DNA of 27,697 nucleotides, taken from assembly GCA_943357015.1 (NCBI GenBank), contig CALRFZ010000004.1, forward strand, positions 4,456 to 32,152, given 5' to 3'. The position numbers and the translations under genes are program-made. Position 1 is the first letter of the stretch; each line of letters opens with the position of its first letter. Shown in pieces: positions 23,101 through 27,697 of the stretch. The DNA is from Candidatus Staskawiczbacteria bacterium. GTDB lineage: Bacteria; Patescibacteriota; Minisyncoccia; Minisyncoccales; Staskawiczbacteraceae. The notes beneath the pieces are model-generated. The model was not told the origin of the DNA and did no database searches. It saw only the letters and a list, made by a program, of their open reading frames with translations.

Positions 23101-24473
23101 TTTAAAACAACGTAATTATTCCCCAAATTTAAATTTACTGGTGGTATGCATGCAGGGGTTGGGCTATATGTGCAAGACCCGTCACTAGTATTGGCATTAA
23201 GATTAAAATTATCAGCGCCAGGATCCATACAACCAAGTACTATGGTTGTTGCGGGACTACAATCAGTTGGGCAAGATGCAAAGTTTTCACTACTATCGCA
23301 AATTAAATCTCCGCAAATCGCGCTGGTTGGCGGAGTTGTTGGTGTGGTTGTCCCTCCGCCACACGATGAACCGACTAATTCTATGCAAAGCCCACCGGGG
23401 TTTGAAGCGCTTTTAATGTCTTCGGATGAAAAATAAGAATAAGGTATACTGCAGGCGCCTCTAGCATTTGGGTCGCGAGTTAAAACAAATGAGTACCTTG
23501 GGTCGGTTTGACCGTTGCCATTTAAAATTTTAGCAGATAGTATTGGGCGGTTTTGAAAAGCGGTTGGCAAGGCGCCGGTTTGGGTAATGGTTTCGGTGCT
23601 ATCGCCAGTACAATTGGCTTTGGTAAAAAAGCGCACCCCAGGCTTTTCATCTTCCATTTTTAAGGACTTGGCATTTTCTAGCGGTAAAGATACTTGGGTG
23701 AGTTTTGCAAGGTCAATATTGCCTTTTTCATCCACAATATCATCATAAGAATATAAGCAAGGTATGGTTTTTAAATCTCCATATCCAATTAAAGGGTCGG
23801 TTTTGGTGTCGTCTGTACCTGGGTCATCATAAAGCCAAAGCTTTTCATCGGGTCCAGGAGGTTCGCATAAATAAACTAAAAAAGTGTTGGCGGGGTCTAA
23901 AATGTTTCCTATAATATCGTTTTCAACTTCTGGCGCGGGAGTAAAAACCCAATTTTTTATTAGGGTGCGAGGGTCGGCGTCTGCATAAGCAACACTAATT
24001 CTGAAAGGGTTATAAGCGCCTACGGCTGGCGGGGCTTGAGGCGGGGAAAATCTGGCTAGCCATGCGCCTTGATTAACTTGCGATGTTAATCCCAGCATAC
24101 CTAAATTTGTCAGTGAGGGATTAATGGTTTGTAAAATTATAAATGAAAACATTAAAAGCACCACTCCGCTTAATGAGCCAATAATTCGTTCTTTAGCTTC
24201 GCCGAACGCACTGGGGTCGCCCGCCGAAACCAGCATTTTTACGCCCGAATAAACAATGGAAAACACTGCCAAAGCGCCGGCGATTAAAACGGCCAGTTTT
24301 AAAAAGTAGTCAACAAAATTAGGAAAAGTTGGGCTCGCGTCAATATCGGGAAGTCCGGGAATATTTGGAAATTTGGTTTCTAGTGCTAGGGCGGTATGAG
24401 TAAAGCTGGCAAATAAAATCACCGCTAAAAACGCCACCAGAAAAAAACTATATTTTTTAAAATTAATTCGCAT
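20118..24473 (-). CDS. giant surface protein: TrbC/VirB2-like membrane segment fused to a Cys-rich repeat ectodomain
   Basis: The protein has 1451 residues. A signal peptide (1-30) is followed by two membrane helices (about 55-80 and 98-116) around VYSGVKMLVSAGDPSAFGEAKE, the layout of TrbC/VirB2 pilin-like proteins. The rest is extracytoplasmic. Six good copies of a GCxxPxAxNYxxxAxxDDGSC repeat lie at 414, 678, 767, 1191, 1218 and 1244, with a degenerate one at 742. A CGDLxC...CPTDC module occurs at 387-405 and 551-569, and a DUF4215-like Cys module (CGNGTREPGEECDDGN onward) at 837-863. A Trp-rich segment (468-532) and prealbumin/SpaA-like domains ending CTxTNxEKP (882-967, 968-1052, relatives at 576-664 and 1054-1148) are also present. 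The last 170 residues are unrecognised. It shares strand and locus with the VirB4-type ATPase. Role: likely adhesin or surface fibre. Confidence 0.85.
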   Translation of the reverse strand: MRINFKKYSFFLVAFLAVILFASFTHTALALETKFPNIPGLPDIDASPTFPNFVDYFLKLAVLIAGALAVFSIVYSGVKMLVSAGDPSAFGEAKERIIGSLSGVVLLMFSFIILQTINPSLTNLGMLGLTSQVNQGAWLARFSPPQAPPAVGAYNPFRISVAYADADPRTLIKNWVFTPAPEVENDIIGNILDPANTFLVYLCEPPGPDEKLWLYDDPGTDDTKTDPLIGYGDLKTIPCLYSYDDIVDEKGNIDLAKLTQVSLPLENAKSLKMEDEKPGVRFFTKANCTGDSTETITQTGALPTAFQNRPILSAKILNGNGQTDPRYSFVLTRDPNARGACSIPYSYFSSEDIKSASNPGGLCIELVGSSCGGGTTTPTTPPTSAICGDLICDSSENFASCPTDCSPATTIVLGCMDPGADNFNLNANTSDGSCTYSPTPACIPPVNLNLGNNYVVLNNYTYLGLPVQDWQNNSEGGRIERWYLRGGVWYWQIDLNTNNMVEGYFSGGQWKINGNPQNWIHYNSSTGVWENLTYNCSSTTPTTPPTTGAVCGDLTCNSGETITSCPTDCGSIPTTNKITVHLLVNGIINKDPMIGLYSYNLMSTIGTFQSPALSTFSLAPGIYRLDPEIFPDFDILTSGDCNTISRDFTLTSTSNRDCYITYNYNPVLPPTSTGAVSGCTSGFAINYNPLATIDDGSCISINTACFSYDANCIAGIGTCSSLFPIGSDPTPALYTGDCAINACSNPPVTNFNPFTVGVPTGTCFVLGCKNPLATNYNPAATVDNGSCKIPPTTTTTCTTNSCNLTMGECTCGTSSSMACTTNADCLTSSGLAGTSICGNGTREPGEECDDGNTVSGDGCSSTCLIELVSPIAVTPPSTSATGKLTVNYVLIKNGGTETVNDFTLYVDGIGVVNGAQNPYSAIPHIVSVTPNFHYNTTFSGDCDSGGNVVLNANDIKTCTITNTEKPADLTVTKVVINHGQKKGIANFPLAVDTTNTVISGVSRTFSSGVHTVSEIQDPDYNSSFTAGNCDQSGQVTLEGGVPKTCTLTNEEKPSFISLNIEFIGGPLINSSFNFFIFNYDNTSATPASSLAHAMPQILESGNYNIPSPFDFAANKYSLAISGACDSFGDVKLITNTTQVCTYTYTYTGPSAYNKNNQPKNNIALLKKPTINSKNFFLASLNNFSLAVAGVGCTDPLATNFDPTATTDDGSCTYLSVSGCTNPSAINYNAKATTDDGSCIAPKPGCTDPSATNFDANANQDNGSCTYLATSTSTSTSNTCSSALWSFVYIINGTNPDYQATHQADYTGSGVSFYEDGGPASPNGGPQNNGGERLVGPRYVNLLAKDIAQSSSYFSYESPDQLLKDQGLLQPTVNGGIDTCTKSNYNHRCTGAVYNRGNFLSIYYKKNESDLNESCSFINNDIDYFAQQIFKNNNEYISGPNNKGMYIFPIIP

Positions 24474-24605
24474 TTGTTAATTTTATCACAATCCCTTATT
24501 TAATGAAAACAAGACTTGTTCACAGTTATTAGGTGCTAACATTTATAAATATTTTTATTCTCAATGGTAAATTGCATAATATCTTAATCCCCAATCCAGA
24601 CAATC

Positions 24606-24622
24606 CAGACGTTAAACGTCTG
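24606..24622. repeat. REP-like palindrome, copy 1 (3' side of transposase)
   Basis: CAGACGTTAAACGTCTG is a perfect 8-bp inverted repeat around one base, 6 bp past the transposase stop codon. It is the reverse orientation of copies 2 and 3. A short tandem AATCCAGAC sits at its left edge. Confidence 0.75.
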
Positions 24623-24628
24623 TAGGGG

Positions 24629-25327
24629 TTAAGGTAAAGAATCCTCTTTAAGTAAAGATGTTTTTCCTCTTTGCTTGCGGATTGCGGAAGTTGCTTCTAA
24701 GCACTCATTTTTAAAATTTTCATTACTCCCGTAAAAATTTAAAACTTTTTCTGCTTCTTTTTTTGATACAATATCGAATGTATTGGAGTCATATTCTTTG
24801 TCGCTAGCCCACACAAGATGACTTTTATTTTTTGGTATTTCGTGAATTGAATAATTCATGTGTACATATGGCCGGATAATTAAAATGTATTGATCGTTGT
24901 TAATTAGGCTTGATTTGAAAGTCCCTTGAAAAAGAGATCCATTACGGTTATAAATTTCGTTAAAATATTTAGTATAACCACCAAGTAATCGTTTAAAAAA
25001 CTCCGAAATACCACCATCTACTTCTTGTTTCAAAAGAAAATGAAAATGATTAGGATTAAAACAATAACAAACAATTGAAACTAAGGGATTTTCTGGTAAG
25101 TCTACCATTAGATTTTTCAGACGTTTAACGTCTGTAAATTTGGTTGTGGGACTTGGTTTGCGATCGATTGCTTCTCTAACACTGCCCGTAGGTTCGATTG
25201 TATTAAATAATTTTACACTTAATATGAAACGATTTAAATTGCGGGAATTCATAAAAATATCTCTCTTGTCTACGCCTCGGTTATAAATATGATAATATTC
25301 TCCGGTTACTAGTGGATCTTTCCTCAT
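24629..25327 (-). CDS. REP-associated tyrosine transposase (Y1/HUH, IS200-like)
   Basis: The 232-aa protein opens GEYYHIYNRGVDKRDIF, the family's N-terminal signature, and has the HUH metal-binding motif in CFNPNHFHFLLKQ. The catalytic Tyr should be in the helix GGYTKYFNEIYNRNGSLFQG, followed by KSSLINNDQYI and YVHMNYS. Y1 transposases cut and rejoin single-stranded DNA at hairpins; the REP-associated subfamily is usually single-copy and acts on short palindromes. Three such palindromes surround and enter this gene (24606, 25118, 25349). The stretch between the N-terminal and HUH motifs is longer than usual and holds the internal palindrome (residues reading TDVKRL). It interrupts the type IV secretion-like gene group. 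Activity is unknown, but no motif looks broken. Confidence 0.9.
   Translation of the reverse strand: MRKDPLVTGEYYHIYNRGVDKRDIFMNSRNLNRFILSVKLFNTIEPTGSVREAIDRKPSPTTKFTDVKRLKNLMVDLPENPLVSIVCYCFNPNHFHFLLKQEVDGGISEFFKRLLGGYTKYFNEIYNRNGSLFQGTFKSSLINNDQYILIIRPYVHMNYSIHEIPKNKSHLVWASDKEYDSNTFDIVSKKEAEKVLNFYGSNENFKNECLEATSAIRKQRGKTSLLKEDSLP
25118..25134. repeat. REP-like palindrome, copy 2 (inside the transposase coding sequence)
   Basis: CAGACGTTTAACGTCTG, identical to copy 3, lies in frame within the transposase gene and encodes part of FTDVKRLK. Confidence 0.75.
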
Positions 25328-25348
25328 AGTATTTTAAAGAGTTCTTGC

Positions 25349-25375
25349 AATTACAGACGTTTAACGTCTGTAATT
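25349..25375. repeat. REP-like palindrome, copy 3 (5' side of transposase)
   Basis: A perfect 27-nt palindrome with 13-bp arms around a single T, whose core is CAGACGTTTAACGTCTG. It lies 22 bp upstream of the transposase start codon, and could also affect readout from the 25394-25924 gene. Confidence 0.8.
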
Positions 25376-25393
25376 TTATGTGTATAGTAAATC

Positions 25394-25924
25394 TTACTTT
25401 TTTGGTGAAGGTTTTGTTGGTTTTGACTTTGTGTCTAGTGTTGCTTTTGAGCTTTGACTGCCCGATGATTTTTCTGTCCCCTCTTTGGGTTTAATTTTAT
25501 AGGTTCCATCTGAATTTTCTTCTAATTCCAAAATTTCTTCTGGTGAATTTTCTTGGTTGTTACTTTTTTCTCCACCCGCTTCTTTTCCAAGCACAGATCC
25601 ACTTCTTAGATATATCCAAATAAAAATAAAACTAAAACCTAGCCAATTAATAATAGTGGCTATAATGCCAAGATCAACCCACACTTCAATTGCAAAGATT
25701 ATAAATCCAGCTAAATCAAAAAATGCGGCGATAGGCAACATTAAAATTCCTTCTGGACCAGTGATATTACCATTAAGTTCCTTCCATACGCGTATAGTTA
25801 GACCTGGCCATAAACTTCCCAACCATGGCACAGCTTCAATTAAAAAACCAAAACCATATTTTTTAAGTACTTTTTTTACTGTTCCTGTTGCAAGTTTTTG
25901 TGCTTCACCTTTTACATCAGCCAT
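25394..25924 (-). CDS. small membrane protein of the type IV secretion-like locus, function unknown
   Basis: The 176-aa protein has an amphipathic N-terminus, a Trp/Gly/Pro-rich segment (VPWLGSLWPGLTIRVW, about 32-47) and two clear membrane helices (about 57-80 and 84-106). The C-terminal ~70 residues are hydrophilic and unordered-looking, rich in Glu, Lys and Ser and ending SKPTKPSPKK. No known domain is recognised. It starts 4 bp after the VirB4-type ATPase stop codon, so the genes are surely cotranscribed, and a small integral component of the secretion apparatus is the likeliest role. The transposase separates it from the giant surface protein gene. Confidence 0.75.
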   Translation of the reverse strand: MADVKGEAQKLATGTVKKVLKKYGFGFLIEAVPWLGSLWPGLTIRVWKELNGNITGPEGILMLPIAAFFDLAGFIIFAIEVWVDLGIIATIINWLGFSFIFIWIYLRSGSVLGKEAGGEKSNNQENSPEEILELEENSDGTYKIKPKEGTEKSSGSQSSKATLDTKSKPTKPSPKK

Positions 25925-25928
25925 ATTA

Positions 25929-27697
25929 CTAGTTTTGGGTGGCTTTTAATTTTTTCCGCGCTTCTTTAATTTTTTCTACTTCTCCGGGGCTGGTGGTGAT
26001 AATTTGGTCTTCGGTGTAGCTGGCTTTAACGCTAATATCTACATGTTTTTTGCCGGCAAAAAATAAACCTTCTCCCACGTTTGCTGAAAGCAATAAAGAT
26101 TTTTCTTGTTCAGTTAAATTAAAAACTTTTTGTACCGACTCAATACTAGCCGAAGATTGTTTTAATAATAATTGCAGTGATGAATTGGTAATAATGGCTT
26201 TGCCATAACTAGATTTCATAAAGTCTTCTACGTCTTGAGTAATAGTAGTAACTCCTAGCCAATATTTGCGTCCGCGCTTGACCAAGCCAAACAAAAACGA
26301 TGCTCCATCTTCCGATTGCATTAACCACCAAGCTTCGTCCACCACTAAAATTCGCTTTTTAACTTCACTACGAATAATATTCCAAATGTAACGCATAACA
26401 ATAAATAGCGCTACGGGCCTTAAAGATTCTTCCATATCGCGAATGCCAAAAACAATAAAGTTTTTATCCATTACAATATTAGTTTTTTGGTTAAAAAAAC
26501 TGGCAAAAGTTCCTTGGGTAAATTTTCTTAATCGGCGCGCTAAAGATTCAGCGCCAGTCATACTTTCTAAAATTTGGGCAAAATCAGATAAAATGGGAAT
26601 ATTTTCTTGCCAAGTAGCGGGGTTAGAATGTGGTGTAATGTCGCGAACGGCGTAGGTTTCGGCCAAGGCTTGGTCAATAATACTGTCTTCTTCGGCGCTT
26701 AAACCGCCAAGCATAATTCTTAACAAGCCCACTAAGTTAATAATATTAGACCGCAAAATATCTTCGGGGTCGTCGTCTGGCCCAGGAATTGGCAAGTCAA
26801 AGGGATTAACGTGGTTATTAGATGTAAGTGAAATTTTAAAAAAGTTCCCCCCCACTCCATCGGCTAAAAATTCATATTCGTTTTCTGGGTCTACCACAAT
26901 TACATCTACGCCCCACATTAAGTAGCGTAAAATTTCTAATTTAATGGCGTAAGATTTTCCAGATCCAGATTTGGCAAACACTACCATATTAGCGTTTTCT
27001 AGTGTAAAGCGGTCAAATAAAACCAAGGAATTGTTTCGGCGGTTAATGCCATATAAAATTCCTTCATTATAACTTAAGTCAAAAGACACAAATGGAAAGG
27101 TGGTAGATAAAGGGTCGGTATCCATTGGTACGTGAACCGAAAGCGCGTCTATACCATAAGGACTAGTAGAAATAAAACCTTCTTTTTGTCTAAATAGGGC
27201 GGGCTTGATGTAAATTAAACGAGATTCAAAAATTGATCTTAAGGTGGTTTCAGTTTCTTTGATGGCTTCGGGGGTTTTTTCAAAAATGGTAATGTATAAA
27301 CCAAACTGAAACATTTTTTCTTGCGCAGTCATAATTTTATCACGCAAATTTTCAATGTCTTGAAAACCAGTTTCTAAAGCTGGGTCGCGGATTAAACCTT
27401 TTTCTTGTCGTTCAATTAATTCTGACGAAACTTGAGTAACCTTGGACCGCAATTTTTTTAAAATTTGAGCGCTATTAACCGGATGAATAAAAAATGATAT
27501 ATCCATTGGCACATTTAGGTTAATGGCAGGAGAAAGCCAACCGGTATTTAAAAAGCGTGGGTAAGAAAAAATGAAAAAAGATTTAACAATTTTTTCTCCC
27601 AAATTAATATGGTCTTGACTAATGCCAATATAGGGCGGGGCAATAATATCTTTAATATTGACAGCTTCTTGCTTAAAAAGATCTTCGTCAATTTCAA
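25929..27697 (-). CDS. VirB4/TraC-type conjugation ATPase (HerA/FtsK fold), 5' end outside window
   Basis: 588 codons are visible and the frame stays open to the window edge at 27697, so the true start lies outside; a TTG at 27602 is not the start. Visible parts: APPYIGISQDHINLG and SYPRFLNTGWLSPAIN near the edge, an N-terminal VirB4-like domain (SFFIHPVN...), Walker A VFAKSGSGKSYA with VVDPENEYEFL after it, Walker B RILVVDEAWWLMQ and TTITQDVEDFM. The C-terminus is Lys-rich. VirB4 ATPases power substrate transfer or pilus turnover in type IV secretion systems. The downstream neighbours are a small membrane protein and the VirB2-like fusion. Relaxase, coupling protein and other VirB parts are not seen, so the role in DNA transfer versus surface-fibre assembly is open. 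Confidence 0.92.
   Translation of the reverse strand, partial: EIDEDLFKQEAVNIKDIIAPPYIGISQDHINLGEKIVKSFFIFSYPRFLNTGWLSPAINLNVPMDISFFIHPVNSAQILKKLRSKVTQVSSELIERQEKGLIRDPALETGFQDIENLRDKIMTAQEKMFQFGLYITIFEKTPEAIKETETTLRSIFESRLIYIKPALFRQKEGFISTSPYGIDALSVHVPMDTDPLSTTFPFVSFDLSYNEGILYGINRRNNSLVLFDRFTLENANMVVFAKSGSGKSYAIKLEILRYLMWGVDVIVVDPENEYEFLADGVGGNFFKISLTSNNHVNPFDLPIPGPDDDPEDILRSNIINLVGLLRIMLGGLSAEEDSIIDQALAETYAVRDITPHSNPATWQENIPILSDFAQILESMTGAESLARRLRKFTQGTFASFFNQKTNIVMDKNFIVFGIRDMEESLRPVALFIVMRYIWNIIRSEVKKRILVVDEAWWLMQSEDGASFLFGLVKRGRKYWLGVTTITQDVEDFMKSSYGKAIITNSSLQLLLKQSSASIESVQKVFNLTEQEKSLLLSANVGEGLFFAGKKHVDISVKASYTEDQIITTSPGEVEKIKEARKKLKATQN

Noticed and set aside
21832..23436. Plus-strand frames opposite the giant surface protein
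   Set aside because: Composition (Val/Pro/Gln-rich) mirrors the antisense of Thr/Gly-rich repeats; no motifs or start signals.
27600..27602. TTG as start of the VirB4-type ATPase
   Set aside because: The frame stays open upstream with family-like residues (APPYIGISQDHIN), so the gene runs past the window edge.
1..27697. Use of TGA as a sense codon (as in some CPR lineages)
   Set aside because: TGA ends ruvB and yidC at normal protein lengths, and no core gene needs TGA read-through.

Overview
This window looks like chromosomal DNA from a candidate-phyla-radiation (Patescibacteria, Parcubacteria-like) bacterium. This is inference from context: strongly AT-rich sequence, few clear ribosome-binding sites, many genes reduced to core domains, large Cys/Thr-rich surface proteins, a VirB4-type ATPase next to a TrbC/VirB2-like membrane protein, and AT-rich intergenic repeats. 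TGA works as a stop (for example at the ends of ruvB and yidC), so the standard bacterial code fits. No rRNA, tRNA or CRISPR array was found.

Layout, left to right. (1) 1-3167, minus strand: tsaE, a 68-72 aa small protein, a stand-alone 5'-3' exonuclease, an orphan HAMP/coiled-coil membrane protein and mutM, which runs off the left edge. (2) 3205-6910, plus strand: a degenerate DHH-family protein and a GspE/PilB-type ATPase (probable operon), a putative structured RNA closed by a perfect 23-bp stem, ruvB, and a second small protein with its own promoter and terminator. (3) 6961-9696: a signalling cassette of a FIST sensor plus soluble histidine kinase (minus) divergent from a single-domain response regulator (plus). 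(4) 9722-14985, plus: a secreted, membrane-anchored protein with two lamin-tail domains, yebC, ruvC, a 52-aa very acidic protein in its own transcription unit, and a class A penicillin-binding protein. (5) 15009-19983: the replication-origin neighbourhood, dnaN and dnaA on minus and rpmH, rnpA, yidC and khpB/jag on plus, with a perfect DnaA box between dnaA and rpmH. (6) 20076-27697, minus: a type IV secretion-like locus made of a VirB4-type ATPase (5' end outside the window), a small membrane protein and a 1451-aa protein joining a TrbC/VirB2-like membrane segment to a very large repeat-rich ectodomain. A REP-associated tyrosine transposase with three copies of its likely palindrome sits inside this locus.

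The core genes cover replication initiation, Holliday-junction processing (RuvB, RuvC), base-excision repair (MutM), tRNA modification (TsaE), membrane insertion (YidC) and wall synthesis. The accessory genes point to the cell surface and to signalling. The most unusual items are the structured RNA, the VirB2-adhesin fusion, the transposase that carries its own palindrome inside its coding sequence, the acidic mini-gene with a near-consensus promoter, and the two look-alike small proteins.
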